A DNA stretch of 64,000 nucleotides from Glaciimonas sp. PAMC28666 (GCF_016917355.1 NZ_CP070304.1:3968001-4032000); one strand, 5' to 3'. Shown: positions 18,275 through 27,508, counted from the first letter of the stretch. Notes: generated by a model from the sequence alone, not told the origin. Translations and numbers: made by a program.

Positions 18275-18492
18275 AAGTGCTTAAAAACACGAATAAGAGC
18301 GGAATGTCACCCCGTCAGTCAGTGGCATTTTTTACGTCTATAGCTTTTTCTATGGGCGCGGTGGAGCAGAAATACAAGACCCGCAAGGGGAATCCTGCTC
18401 GCTTGGCTCTTTACAAGTTCTTAACACTCGCGCCCACCAATTCGCTTAAGAACGGATTGTTGGACTTCATAAGCCTCAAAGAGGAGCACTTC
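18275..18492 (+). ncRNA. structured leader RNA upstream of rha (copy A)
   Basis: Ordered elements: early terminator hairpin (18303-18333); strand TGGGCGCG (18353-18360); CCC-GCAA-GGG mini-hairpin (18380-18389); stem GTTCTTAA/TTAAGAAC (18417-18424 and 18446-18453) whose loop holds CGCGCCCA (18429-18436), the exact complement of TGGGCGCG. The BRO-N leader at 33.3 kb has TGGGCGGG/CCCGCCCA and GTTTTGAA/TTCAAAAC at the same places, so pairing is kept although sequence differs. Here the leader is also open in frame with rha, but copy C carries a 1-bp indel that breaks that frame, so RNA structure rather than a peptide appears to be conserved. Function inferred: attenuation or pseudoknot control of the downstream gene. 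Confidence 0.7.
18303..18333 (+). terminator. leader attenuator (copy A)
   Basis: AATGTCAC / GTGGCATT (one G-U pair) around an 11-nt loop, then TTTT. It begins about 28 nt after the predicted start, so most transcripts would end as a ~60-nt RNA unless read through. Confidence 0.65.
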
Positions 18493-19185
18493 ATGGCTAA
18501 TTTCGCCGCCATTCCGTTCGTCCCCAACTTAACGGTCGTCTCGGGAAAAATCACCGCAACGGGTACGCAACTAGCGAAACATTTTCGTAAAAGTCACGAC
18601 AAGGTACTCAGAGCAATTGTATCGTTAAAAGAAGATTGCCCCCAAGACTGGCACGACCTCAACTTTGAGGAAAGGTTAACTGAGGTAGCAATCGGTCAGG
18701 GTGCCACTCGTAAAGAGCGCACATTTCAGATCGCCAGAGACGGCTTTACATTATTGACGATGGGCTTCTCCGGCAAAAAAGCGCTGCAATGTAAACGGGC
18801 TTACATCGACGCATTCAACCGCATGGAAGCGGGGCTGGCATCGCCCCCTAATCCACTCGCGCCTTCAAATTCCGAATTGAAAACCCGTATCAACCGCCAT
18901 GCGTGGTCATTATCAAAAGGTATGTACGCGCAGTTTAAAACCGCCATGCTGGAAAGTGCTATCCATTTCGACGTAACCTATCCGGTTGAAAAATGGAAGC
19001 CAAAATACGTGCAAAAAGAAGCCCTGATCGATATTGAATGCATGGCGCATTTGATGGACAAGTTCAGCCAGCGCCTGCGTGAGGAAAGCAGGGCACTCGC
19101 CAGCCAATTTGGTGAAGATCAGGATGAGATTCCCGCCCGCCCGTACTCCACTAACGCCAACGTTTGTACGAAGGAAAAAATCTGA
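18493..19185 (+). CDS. Rha-family phage regulatory protein, copy A
   Basis: 230 aa from the ATG at 18493, preceded by GAGGAG. Residues ~15-110 form the Rha (pRha) domain: VVSGKITATGTQLAKHF, HDKVLRAIVSL, FQIARDGFTLLTMGFSGKKA, then KRAYIDAFNRMEAG. The C-terminal half is helical and basic (WSLSKGMYAQFKTAML). Rha proteins are lysogeny-interfering regulators of temperate phages and satellites. No other phage gene flanks it, so this is a stand-alone module. A 212-aa paralogue is at 44642, which stops early where this copy reads CAG. Its stop overlaps the start of a small ORF (TGATG). Confidence 0.85.
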   Translation: MANFAAIPFVPNLTVVSGKITATGTQLAKHFRKSHDKVLRAIVSLKEDCPQDWHDLNFEERLTEVAIGQGATRKERTFQIARDGFTLLTMGFSGKKALQCKRAYIDAFNRMEAGLASPPNPLAPSNSELKTRINRHAWSLSKGMYAQFKTAMLESAIHFDVTYPVEKWKPKYVQKEALIDIECMAHLMDKFSQRLREESRALASQFGEDQDEIPARPYSTNANVCTKEKI

Positions 19186-19274
19186 TGAAACTTCAGGTAG
19201 CCCATTACAGCACCCGCGTAACTGCGTCTTATGCCAGCGTATTGTTCCTGAATTTAATCCGGAATACCGCGTAG
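19185..19274 (+). CDS. small ORF overlapping the rha stop
   Basis: 29 codons; the ATG overlaps the rha stop (TGATG) and follows AAGGAAAAAA. In copy C the equivalent ATG (45342) has an even better RBS (GGAGGA), but its frame closes after 10 codons because of an indel. The other frame reading HYSTRVTASYASV here and HYCTRVTASYASV in copy C is conserved across both. Coding status is uncertain. The rest of the gap to 19503 holds nothing recognised. Confidence 0.35.
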   Translation: MKLQVAHYSTRVTASYASVLFLNLIRNTA

Positions 19275-19503
19275 TTGAATCTCACCAAAAAAATGGCGTC
19301 GCGAGGCGTCCCGCTGAATCACGATGCAGTGGTCGTGCTACAGGAGAAAATTGGTCAGCATCCGCGGTCCTGCTTTACGTATCGCGGTACTATATCTACC
19401 TATTGGTGGTTAAATTTTCGGAGCAGAACCGGGGAAGAATAAAAAGCGTGCAACTTCACGTCTTACAGGCGCTTTATCTTCCGCTTTGTGAGCGGCCTCA
19501 TTA

Positions 19504-20406
19504 TCAAATTCGCGACGAAAATAGTTCCATTACCGTGTTTCTGAGCCACGTTACACCCGGGTCATTAGAGTAGCGTTCATGCCAGTGCTGCATGACGCGA
19601 TAGTCGGGTAAATCGAACTGCAGTTCCAGCAATTTCATAGAATTGTTCGCAGCAACTATTTTGCCGAAACGCTCGGGTACGATTGCCAGGTACTCGGTGT
19701 CGATTATGTTAGATAGCACGCCGAGGAAATTTGGAATGCGTAAGCCGATCTTGCGTCGGATTCCTTGCTCTTCAAACATTTTTTCAACTACGCTATGGCC
19801 TGTACCCTGAGTCGACACTACCAGATGGGATTCAGCCTCGAACTGCTTAATGCTGACCTTGTCTCCGTTGAGCCTGGGATGATCGCTACTCACCAGGCAG
19901 ACGAAGCGCTCGGTAAACAGCGCCTGCTGAAAGAATCCATGTCCCAGCCCAGTTAAGAATCCCAAGGCAAGATCAAGTTCTCCCGACTCCAGATGTTTCG
20001 CTGTTTTCTCCGAAACGTAAGTCAGATCAATTCGGATCGCCGCTGCTGCCACTTTGAAATGGGCCAGGAGCGTCGGCATCATGACCCGTTGACCCACGTC
20101 CGTCATGCAGATTCTAAACATTCGATCAGACACAGCGGGATCGAAGTTTGCGCGGTGCTCCAAGGTGGAGGTCAGCGTACTCAAACCCAACCTTACAGAA
20201 TCGATGATCTCATCGGCCAGGGCGGTGGGCTCCATGCCGTTGGAAGTGCGGACGAAGAGTTGATCGCCATAGTGCCGCCGGAATTTTGCCAGCGCCATGC
20301 TGACTGCCGGCTGGCCCAGGTCGAGATTTTCTGCAGCGCGGGAAATACTTTGCGTGCGATAAATCTCTTCAAAAATACGCAACATTTTGATATCGACGTT
20401 GTCCAT
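19504..20406 (-). CDS. LysR-family regulator of the gentisate cluster
   Basis: 300 aa. N-terminal winged HTH (KMLRIFEEIYRTQSISRAAENLDLGQPAVSMALAKFRRHYGDQLF is the region; a NodD/NahR-like arrangement) and a substrate-binding domain ending in RNTVMEL. Divergent from the 3-hydroxybenzoate hydroxylase gene across a 166-bp spacer, the usual layout for a LysR activator that responds to the pathway aromatic acid. Confidence 0.85.
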   Translation of the reverse strand: MDNVDIKMLRIFEEIYRTQSISRAAENLDLGQPAVSMALAKFRRHYGDQLFVRTSNGMEPTALADEIIDSVRLGLSTLTSTLEHRANFDPAVSDRMFRICMTDVGQRVMMPTLLAHFKVAAAAIRIDLTYVSEKTAKHLESGELDLALGFLTGLGHGFFQQALFTERFVCLVSSDHPRLNGDKVSIKQFEAESHLVVSTQGTGHSVVEKMFEEQGIRRKIGLRIPNFLGVLSNIIDTEYLAIVPERFGKIVAANNSMKLLELQFDLPDYRVMQHWHERYSNDPGVTWLRNTVMELFSSRI

Positions 20407-20416
20407 TTTTTACATT

Positions 20417-20431
20417 ATCAATTATTTTGAT
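20417..20431. promoter_or_regulatory. candidate LysR operator
   Basis: ATCAA-N5-TTGAT, an inverted repeat with the T-N11-A character of LysR sites, only 11 bp before the regulator start, which fits autorepression. A second weaker TATCA ... TGATA pair lies at 20438-20463 in the same spacer. Confidence 0.4.
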
Positions 20432-20572
20432 GAATAGTATCACTGAATACGTATTGATTGATAGTTGTCGTGCTCATAGACTCACTCAAAAATCTATACA
20501 GCGCGCTTATATCCTGGCCATCGGACAAGGAATGGGAATCGAGCGCATATCAAGGAACCAAGGAGATCAATC

Positions 20573-21751
20573 TTGACATCACTGAACCAAACAACCCCTA
20601 TTCTGATTGCTGGCGGAGGAATCGGAGGCTTCGCAGCCGCCCTGTGTTTGAGCCGGAAAGGGTACAAAGTTCACCTGTTCGAACAAGCAAAGGAAATCAA
20701 GGAAATCGGCGCTGGTATCCAGATTGGTCCGAATGCATTTCATATCTTCGAGCGTCTGGGCTTGACTGATATCGTACGCGCCAAGGCTTCAATGCCGCTG
20801 ACGCTGACGATGATGGATGGCATCAGCGCCGAAGAAGTGACTTCCATTCCGCTGGATAGTAAATTTCTGGAACGGTTCCAGTATCCGTACGCCCTCATTC
20901 ATCGCGCGGATTTGCATCGTATTTTTGTCGATGCCTGTGCCGCCTGCGAAAACATTCAAGTCACCACCGGCATCAAGGTCACCGGATTTGACGACGCCGG
21001 CGAATCGGTCACCTTGCATACCGATCAGGGAGACTTTCACGGCCGCGCACTGATCGGTGCCGACGGACTATGGTCGACGATTCGGCAAAAGATCGTCGGC
21101 GATGGTGCTCCCCGGATTTCCGGGCACGTCGCTTACCGTGCGGTGCTGCCTATCAGCGAAGTGCCGGAGGCGTTACGCACTAATGCCATGACCCTGTGGG
21201 CTGGCGCTAAAACCCATCTCGTTCAATATCCGTTGCGCGGTGGAGAACTGTACAACCTTGTCGCCGTATTCCACAGCGATAAATACGAGGAAGGCTGGGA
21301 TACCAAAGGCGATCCGGATGAGTTGCACTTGCGCTTTCGCGACGCGGCTGCCCCGGTCAAGGCCTTATTGAGCAAAATTGAGTCCTGGAGGATGTGGGTA
21401 TTGTGCGATCGCGATCCTATCAAGAACTGGTCTTCAGGAAACGTCACGCTGTTGGGCGATGCCGCACATCCGATGCTGCAATACATGGCGCAAGGCGCCT
21501 GCATGGCGATGGAAGATGCGGTCGTCCTGGCTGAGGAAATCGGGTCGGAACAGCAAGATTTTAAGTCCGCGTTTCTGCGCTACCAGAAACGACGCTACCT
21601 GAGAACCGGCAAGGTGCAAATGAGTGCGCGTATGTATGGCGAGTTTTATCACGCCTCCGGCGTCAACCGTGAACTGCGCAATCAATTTTTGCAAGGACGA
21701 ACGTTAGATCAGACGCTCGACAGTATGGCCTGGTTGTACAACGGCATCTAA
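20573..21751 (+). CDS. 3-hydroxybenzoate 6-hydroxylase (FAD monooxygenase)
   Basis: 392 aa. Rare TTG start, decided by AGGAG 7 bp upstream and by absence of any ATG before the FAD motif. Group A flavoprotein hydroxylase: GGGIGGFAAALCLSRKG near residue 14, the middle DG motif (ALIGADGLWSTIRQ), and GDAAHPMLQYMAQGACMAMEDA near residue 290. The family converts 3-hydroxybenzoate to gentisate with NADH and O2 para to the hydroxyl; the next genes encode gentisate cleavage, so the assignment is strong. Salicylate 1-hydroxylases look similar but would not sit with a gentisate dioxygenase. Confidence 0.85.
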   Translation: MTSLNQTTPILIAGGGIGGFAAALCLSRKGYKVHLFEQAKEIKEIGAGIQIGPNAFHIFERLGLTDIVRAKASMPLTLTMMDGISAEEVTSIPLDSKFLERFQYPYALIHRADLHRIFVDACAACENIQVTTGIKVTGFDDAGESVTLHTDQGDFHGRALIGADGLWSTIRQKIVGDGAPRISGHVAYRAVLPISEVPEALRTNAMTLWAGAKTHLVQYPLRGGELYNLVAVFHSDKYEEGWDTKGDPDELHLRFRDAAAPVKALLSKIESWRMWVLCDRDPIKNWSSGNVTLLGDAAHPMLQYMAQGACMAMEDAVVLAEEIGSEQQDFKSAFLRYQKRRYLRTGKVQMSARMYGEFYHASGVNRELRNQFLQGRTLDQTLDSMAWLYNGI

Positions 21752-21818
21752 AAAGAGGACCTGGCCGTGCAACTGCGCGGCTTAGGCGAGATACATTGTT
21801 TTTCTGGAGAACGTGAAT

Positions 21819-22703
21819 ATGAAAATTTGTCGATTTGGCGATAACCGCCTGGGCTGGCTGGATGGCGACGTGGTACGCGATGTCACGGCGGCACTGGATA
21901 TTCTTGCACCAAAAACTTATCCATTTCCTAAGCACGACATCCTGATCGAGAATCTGGCTGCGATTTGTGCTCGCATCCTGGTGATCGGTGCCAGCGCGCC
22001 CATCGTGACTGACGCAAAACTACATCTGCTGTCGCCAGTAGCGAATCCTGGCAAGATTATCGCCGCGCCGGTCAACTATCAGAAACATTTGAAGGAGGTC
22101 CTGAACGACGCCAACCTGCATCATGACAATCAAATTAATCATATTGAGCGCGCCGGGTTGTTCCTTAAGGCGACCAGTTCTGTCGTCGGGGCGTCCGAAG
22201 GGGTAGCCTTGCGCAAGCTGGACCGGCGTAACGATCACGAGGTGGAACTCGCCGTCGTGATCGGCCGTGCAGCCTCCAACGTTACTCGCGCTGCCGCGCT
22301 GGACTATGTCGCAGGATATTGCATCGGCCTGGATATCACAATACGCGGTCCGGAAGATCGTAGCTTCCGCAAGTCACCCGACTCCTATACGGTGCTCGGC
22401 CCCTGGCTGGTGACGGCTGACGAATTGACAGATCCGGGAACGCTCGATTTTTCCATCTCGGTCAACGGGGAAATCCGGCAAAACTCGAACACCGGCGATT
22501 TAATTTTGGGTGTTCAGCAGCTGATCGAATTTGCCTCATCGTTTTATACATTGCAACCCGGCGACGTGATCATCACCGGCACCCCCGAAGGTGTTTCCCC
22601 GATTCTGCCAGGCGATATTATGGTGGCGCGCATGGACGGCATCGGCGAGATGACAGTCGCGGTACGCGCCGCGGACAACGGCAACCGAGTGTCACATGCT
22701 TGA
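21819..22703 (+). CDS. FAA-family hydrolase, probably maleyl- or fumarylpyruvate hydrolase
   Basis: 294 aa from the ATG at 21819 (TGGAGA 8 bp upstream; GTG at 21813 is an alternative). C-terminal FAA domain with metal-binding residues visible in DHEVELAVVIGR and a final block TGTPEGVSPILPGD. It acts after gentisate dioxygenase. No maleylpyruvate isomerase gene is present nearby, whereas a LeuCD-like hydratase is, so direct hydrolysis of maleylpyruvate to maleate and pyruvate is favoured over fumarylpyruvate hydrolysis. It overlaps the dioxygenase gene by 8 bp. Confidence 0.8.
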   Translation: MKICRFGDNRLGWLDGDVVRDVTAALDILAPKTYPFPKHDILIENLAAICARILVIGASAPIVTDAKLHLLSPVANPGKIIAAPVNYQKHLKEVLNDANLHHDNQINHIERAGLFLKATSSVVGASEGVALRKLDRRNDHEVELAVVIGRAASNVTRAAALDYVAGYCIGLDITIRGPEDRSFRKSPDSYTVLGPWLVTADELTDPGTLDFSISVNGEIRQNSNTGDLILGVQQLIEFASSFYTLQPGDVIITGTPEGVSPILPGDIMVARMDGIGEMTVAVRAADNGNRVSHA

Positions 22704-23760
22704 CCAACCATTTTTGTCCGACGAACTGGTTCAGAAAAGACAAGATCTCTACAGTCGTCTAGATCAGGTGGCAACCGCGCCGCTGTGGTCTGTCATGTCC
22801 AAGCTGGTGACCGCCACACCGCAACCTGCCTCGGTTCCTGCTGTCTGGAGCTATCAGGTGATGCGTCGCCTGCTGCTCGAAGCGGGAGGATTGATTTCCG
22901 CCAAGGAGGCTGAGCGTCGCGTTTTGATTTTGGAGAACCCTGGCATACGTGGTATGTCTCAAATCACCCAAAGCCTGTATGCGGGTCTGCAAATGATATT
23001 GCCGGGGGAGATTGCCCCCAGCCACCGGCACGCCGCGTCCGCGCTGCGCTTTGTCATCGAAGGTGAGGGTGGGTATACTGCCGTCGATGGCGAGCGCATC
23101 ACGATGCATCCCGGTGACTTCATTATTACGCCATCCTGGACGTTCCACGATCACGGGAATAACGGCGATACCCCGGTCATCTGGCTCGACGGTTTGGATG
23201 TCCCCATGGTCAACCTGTTCGATGCCAGCTTTGCGCAAGGGTACCCTGGCGGAGAAGTGCAGGCATTAACACGGCCGGAGAACGATGCCAGCGCCCGTTA
23301 TAGTCAAGGCCTGGCACCAGTTGAATATGTCCACACAAGCACATCGTCACCACTCTTTCATTATCCCTATTCGACCGCGCGTGCGGCCCTGGACACTCTT
23401 TACCGCAACGGCCCGGTTAATCCTTGGCACGGGGTGAAGTTGCAATATATTAATCCGACCACAGGAGGCCCTGCGATGCCAACTATGGGCGCCTTCATTC
23501 AGCTATATCAGGCAGGCTTCGTCAGTAGACCTTATCGGTCAACTGATGCGTCGGTTTTTTGTGTTAAGCAGGGCAGTGGCGTTAGCCATATCGGGGGGAC
23601 ATTAGTCCCATGGGAAGCTGGCGACGTGTTCATGGTGCCCTCATGGAGCGCGGTAATCCATGAAGTTCAACAAGACGCGGTCCTGTTCAGTTTTTCTGAT
23701 CGTCCGGCACAGAAAGTCCTCGGTCTCTGGCGTGAAGAGCAAATGGAGACGACCCTGTAA
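22696..23760 (+). CDS. gentisate 1,2-dioxygenase
   Basis: 354 aa, typical length. Bicupin: the first cupin has PSHRHAASALRFVIEGEG and a later His in FHDHGN, which together supply the Fe(II) ligands; the second cupin (KQGSGVSHIGGTLVPWEAGD) lacks a full metal set, as is usual. It opens gentisate between C1 and C2 to give maleylpyruvate. Translationally coupled to the hydrolase gene. The order hydroxylase-hydrolase-dioxygenase-transporter makes one operon. Confidence 0.9.
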   Translation: MLDQPFLSDELVQKRQDLYSRLDQVATAPLWSVMSKLVTATPQPASVPAVWSYQVMRRLLLEAGGLISAKEAERRVLILENPGIRGMSQITQSLYAGLQMILPGEIAPSHRHAASALRFVIEGEGGYTAVDGERITMHPGDFIITPSWTFHDHGNNGDTPVIWLDGLDVPMVNLFDASFAQGYPGGEVQALTRPENDASARYSQGLAPVEYVHTSTSSPLFHYPYSTARAALDTLYRNGPVNPWHGVKLQYINPTTGGPAMPTMGAFIQLYQAGFVSRPYRSTDASVFCVKQGSGVSHIGGTLVPWEAGDVFMVPSWSAVIHEVQQDAVLFSFSDRPAQKVLGLWREEQMETTL

Positions 23761-23833
23761 TTCGGTGGTCAGCTTAGAAATATTCCATCAATAATTAAAA
23801 AGTGCGGAATGCATCGCACGTCAGGAGACATAA

Positions 23834-25147
23834 ATGACCCAACCATCTTCGTCGTTGTTCATCCACGATGTCATCGATACCCGACCGCTAGGACGCCTGC
23901 AATTATCTGCGATCATTACCTGCATTCTGATCGTCGTTCTGGATGGCTTTGACACTCAGACTATCGGCATGCTGGTGCCAGCCATGTCAAAAGATCTGGG
24001 CATACCGATCAAGGCTTTCGGGCCGATTTTCAGCGCAGGCCTGGTCGGGATGCTGCTCGGTGCCGTCGTGCTTGGCCCTCTGGCGGATCGGTTTGGTCGG
24101 AAGACCATGATCGTGCTGTCTTCGTTGCTGTTCGGCAGCCTCTCTTTCGCCACCTCCTACGCAGGTTCATTTGATCAGTTACTGGTTTTGCGGTTTATCA
24201 CCGGTATCGGCCTGGGCGGCGCGTTGCCCAACGCGCTTTCTCTGGCGGCCGAATACGCGCCAAAGAAATTTTCTCGCACAATTGTCGCAACGTTAATGTG
24301 TGGCATGCCGCTGGGGGCCGTCCTGGGTGGCATGGTGAGTTCGATTTTATTGCCGATTCATGGCTGGCATTCGGTGTTTATAGTAGGTGGCTTCCTTCCT
24401 GTCGCCGTGGCGCTATTCGCGCTCGGATTCATGCCCGAATCGGCGCGTTTTCTCGTCGCTCGCGGAGGGAACAAAACGCGTCTTCATGCGATCATGCGGC
24501 GCATCGCCCCCGATCTACCGCCGAAGCAAACTTACCATGCGCCGCAACAGATATCCAACAGCGTACCGATCGGCGAGCTGTTCAGTAATGGACGCTGGGT
24601 CGACACCATCTTGCTTTGGATACCTTACTTCATGAATTTGGTGGTGCTCTATTTTATTGTCAGCTGGATGCCGGCAGTGTTGATTGGTTCTCACCATCCG
24701 ATCTCTGTAGGTATTCAGGCGATCACGCTATTCAGTCTGGGCGGTGTAGCCGGTTGTCTGGCACAAGGTCCTCTGATGAACAGATTCGGCGCCCGTACCG
24801 TGTTGCTGGCGCAACTGACTACCTATGCCGCACTGGCGATAATTTTAGCGAACTGGTCTGAGCGTTACCTGGTCGTAGTCGTCATCAGCACGTTGATGGG
24901 TGTGGTAATTCAAGGTGCGCAAGCCGGCTTTAATGTCCTGGCAACAGAAATTTACCCGACGCATATGCGTGCCACGGGTGTCGGCTTCGCGGTTGGCATC
25001 GGCCGCATCGGATCGATTTGCGGACCGTTGGCGGGTGGGTTAATGCTGACCCTTCAACTGGATGTCAAATATATATTTTTGGCGGGCATCGTGCCAGCAT
25101 TGATCGCCGCCACGGCGATCGCATGGAACCGCACAGTGAAGAGATAA
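23834..25147 (+). CDS. MFS aromatic acid:H+ symporter (AAHS family)
   Basis: 437 aa, 12 predicted membrane segments. MFS signatures DGFDTQTIGMLVPAM in helix 1, GPLADRFGRKTMIVL between helices 2 and 3, and RFITGIGLGGALPNALSLAAEY. The helix-1 Asp in DGFDT is typical of aromatic acid symporters (PcaK/BenK/MhbT). In this operon it most likely imports 3-hydroxybenzoate or gentisate. RBS AGGAGA 9 bp upstream. Confidence 0.85.
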   Translation: MTQPSSSLFIHDVIDTRPLGRLQLSAIITCILIVVLDGFDTQTIGMLVPAMSKDLGIPIKAFGPIFSAGLVGMLLGAVVLGPLADRFGRKTMIVLSSLLFGSLSFATSYAGSFDQLLVLRFITGIGLGGALPNALSLAAEYAPKKFSRTIVATLMCGMPLGAVLGGMVSSILLPIHGWHSVFIVGGFLPVAVALFALGFMPESARFLVARGGNKTRLHAIMRRIAPDLPPKQTYHAPQQISNSVPIGELFSNGRWVDTILLWIPYFMNLVVLYFIVSWMPAVLIGSHHPISVGIQAITLFSLGGVAGCLAQGPLMNRFGARTVLLAQLTTYAALAIILANWSERYLVVVVISTLMGVVIQGAQAGFNVLATEIYPTHMRATGVGFAVGIGRIGSICGPLAGGLMLTLQLDVKYIFLAGIVPALIAATAIAWNRTVKR

Positions 25148-25216
25148 ACAATTTCCGTTCCGCAACCATTCCTAAATCCTATGCAGCCATCTGCTTCAGC
25201 GGTGTCACGGACGCAC

Positions 25217-26626
25217 ATGAAAAAATCGAAAACGTTGTTTGAAAAATTGTGGAATGCTCACGTCATCACCAATGACGGAGACAATTTGTCGCTTTTGTCG
25301 ATCGACCGGCATTATGTCTACGAGGTCACTAGTCCGCAAGCCTTTGAAGGACTGCGAATTAAAAATCGCACGGTACGCGGTCCTTCTAGCGTGCTGGCAA
25401 CGATGGACCATAACGTGCCCACGACCTCGCGTTCAGAGCCGATGTCAGACCGCCTTGCACAGCGTCAGGTAGATACGCTGAACCTTAACTGCAAGCAGTT
25501 CGATATTCAATGTTTCGATATGTCGGACCGCCGGCAAGGCATAGTGCATGTCGTCGGACCTGAGCAAGGAGCCACTCTTCCCGGTATGACCGTCATTTGC
25601 GGCGACTCCCATACCTCTACCCATGGCGCGTTCGGCGCTTTGGCATGGGGCGTGGGGACATCCGAAGTCGAACATGCCCTGGCCACGCGATGCTTATGGG
25701 TGACGCGGCCGAAGACTATGTGCGTGCGATTCTGCGGCTCGTTGCCGGGCCATATCACGCCCAAAGACCTCGCGTTGGCGATGATAGATCGTATCGGCAG
25801 CGCAGGCGGAACCGGGTATGCCATTGAATTCGCTGGGTCGGTGATCGAACAGATGAGCATGGAAGGCAGAATGACGTTATGCAATATGGCTGTTGAGGCC
25901 GGTGCCCGTTTTGGTTTGATTGCTGTCGATGAGCTTACTGTGGCCTATCTTGATGGTCGCCCTTATGCGCCGGACGCGTCGCAGTGGAAGGATGCAGTGA
26001 CATTTTGGCGAACGCTCGCCAGCGATCCTGGTGCGACGTTCGACATCACAATTATGATGGACGTGGAACGCCTCAAGCCCATGGTGACCTGGGGAACCAC
26101 ACCCGACATGGTGACGGTGATTGACGGAAATGTTCCCGATCCTGCTATGGAAGAAAACTCGATCCGCCGCGACAGTATGCTCAGTGCTTTGCGTTATATG
26201 GATCTCTCGCCGGGATTGCCGATGCGGGATATAGCAATTGACAAGGTCTTCATTGGCTCTTGTACCAATGGGCGTATTGAAGATTTGCGTGCGGCGGCGG
26301 CGGTGGTCAATGGTCGCAAGGTAGCCGCATCCGTGAGGCTTGCGCTGGTGGTGCCTGGCTCTGGTTTGGTGAAAGCCCAGGCAGAGCAAGAGGGATTGCA
26401 TGTGATATTCAAAAACGCGGGATTCGAATGGCGCGAACCCGGATGTTCCATGTGTCTGGGTATGAATGATGATCGTTTGCTCCCGGGTGAGCGTTGCGCA
26501 TCAACCTCGAACAGAAACTTCGAGGGACGGCAAGGCGCTGGAGGCCGCAGTCATTTGTTAAGTCCTGCGATGGCCGCCGCCGCCGCCATCGCAGGTCATT
26601 TCATCGATCCCAACGAACTGACTTGA
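25217..26626 (+). CDS. LeuC-like hydro-lyase large subunit, candidate maleate hydratase
   Basis: 469 aa from the ATG at 25217, chosen because [13 protein letters not shown] aligns with the usual LeuC start; the upstream ATG at 25181 is possible and neither has a strong RBS. [4Fe-4S] ligands are visible: [13 protein letters not shown] and [11 protein letters not shown]. Substrate loop [29 protein letters not shown]. Sequence alone says 3-isopropylmalate dehydratase family. Position after a gentisate operon, and the D-malate dehydrogenase gene 4 kb away, suggest hydration of maleate to D-malate, as described for LeuCD-like HbzIJ of Pseudomonas alcaligenes. A leucine-biosynthetic role would normally go with leuB and leuA, which are absent. 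Confidence 0.75.
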   Translation: MKKSKTLFEKLWNAHVITNDGDNLSLLSIDRHYVYEVTSPQAFEGLRIKNRTVRGPSSVLATMDHNVPTTSRSEPMSDRLAQRQVDTLNLNCKQFDIQCFDMSDRRQGIVHVVGPEQGATLPGMTVICGDSHTSTHGAFGALAWGVGTSEVEHALATRCLWVTRPKTMCVRFCGSLPGHITPKDLALAMIDRIGSAGGTGYAIEFAGSVIEQMSMEGRMTLCNMAVEAGARFGLIAVDELTVAYLDGRPYAPDASQWKDAVTFWRTLASDPGATFDITIMMDVERLKPMVTWGTTPDMVTVIDGNVPDPAMEENSIRRDSMLSALRYMDLSPGLPMRDIAIDKVFIGSCTNGRIEDLRAAAAVVNGRKVAASVRLALVVPGSGLVKAQAEQEGLHVIFKNAGFEWREPGCSMCLGMNDDRLLPGERCASTSNRNFEGRQGAGGRSHLLSPAMAAAAAIAGHFIDPNELT

Positions 26627-27273
26627 TGGAAAAAACGATGAGCCAATTCATACCATTGCACAGCGTTGCAGCACCATTGGATCGGGCAAACGTCGATACC
26701 GATGCGATTATTCCTAAACAATTTATGAAGTCTGTACACCGAACAGGCTTTGGAAAAAATCTGTTCGATGAGTGGCGATACCTTGACCGGGGCGAGCCAG
26801 AAGAGGACAACCGTCCACGTGCGCCGAATCCAGATTTTATATTGAACCACCCCGTCTTCGAGAAGGCAGCAATACTATTAGCACGTGCGAACTTTGGCTG
26901 CGGATCAAGCCGCGAGCACGCGGTCTGGGCGTTGAGTGACTTCGGTATTCGGGCCATTATCGCGCCAAGCTTTGGCGATATATTTTTTGGAAATTGTATC
27001 AGGAACGGCATTGTTCCTATTGTCCTTTCCAGTTGCCAGGTTGATGAGATGTTCTGCGCGAGCTTCGATTCGCCGGGTACAAAATATCTGGTTGACCTGG
27101 AAGCACAACTTGTTTTTGGCGATAAGGGAAAACCGTACTCTTTCGCCGTTTCTGAGCGCGACAAGAATTTACTTTTGCACGGTGGCGATGAGATTGCCTT
27201 CACCATGAAGTTTCAGCAAGAGATAGAACGGTACGAAGCGGTGCGTCGGTTGCGAGAACCATGGATCCGATGA
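26626..27273 (+). CDS. LeuD-like hydro-lyase small subunit, candidate maleate hydratase
   Basis: 215 aa. The ATG at 26626 overlaps the large-subunit stop (TGATG); the ATG at 26638 has a slightly better RBS. Swivel-domain motifs VAAPLDRANVDTDAIIPKQF and NFGCGSSREHAVWALSDFGI are typical of the LeuD family. It partners the preceding gene; the proposed product is D-malate from maleate. Nothing but short non-coding sequence follows until the porin gene. Confidence 0.78.
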   Translation: MEKTMSQFIPLHSVAAPLDRANVDTDAIIPKQFMKSVHRTGFGKNLFDEWRYLDRGEPEEDNRPRAPNPDFILNHPVFEKAAILLARANFGCGSSREHAVWALSDFGIRAIIAPSFGDIFFGNCIRNGIVPIVLSSCQVDEMFCASFDSPGTKYLVDLEAQLVFGDKGKPYSFAVSERDKNLLLHGGDEIAFTMKFQQEIERYEAVRRLREPWIR

Positions 27274-27508
27274 GGCGCCTTCAGACCTGAGACCGCTTGT
27301 TCAGCGCCCACTTTTGTACCTCACTCACTTTTATTGATCACATCCCGGGACCGGTAACAGTGCCATGGATTCGCACTCTTACGGTAAGCATTTATCTCAA
27401 AAAAATATCAAGATAGCCGGTGTTGCCACTACGCGCAGTGCCAGTTAGCTCAAGACGAATTTTCGCCCCACAGGAGCGAATTAATCAGCAGTCATCAGGG
27501 AGACCAAC

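Larger units (their letters stand above)
18214..19240 (+). repeat. 1-kb repeat copy A (promoter + leader + rha + small ORF)
   Basis: Nearly the same sequence recurs at 44362-45394 in the same orientation. Homology begins just before the TTGACA promoter (CATCACCAAATGTGAACT) and ends after a conserved tail (GCGTCTTATGC-AGCGT). Differences are scattered substitutions plus a few small indels, so the duplication is not very recent. Confidence 0.85.
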
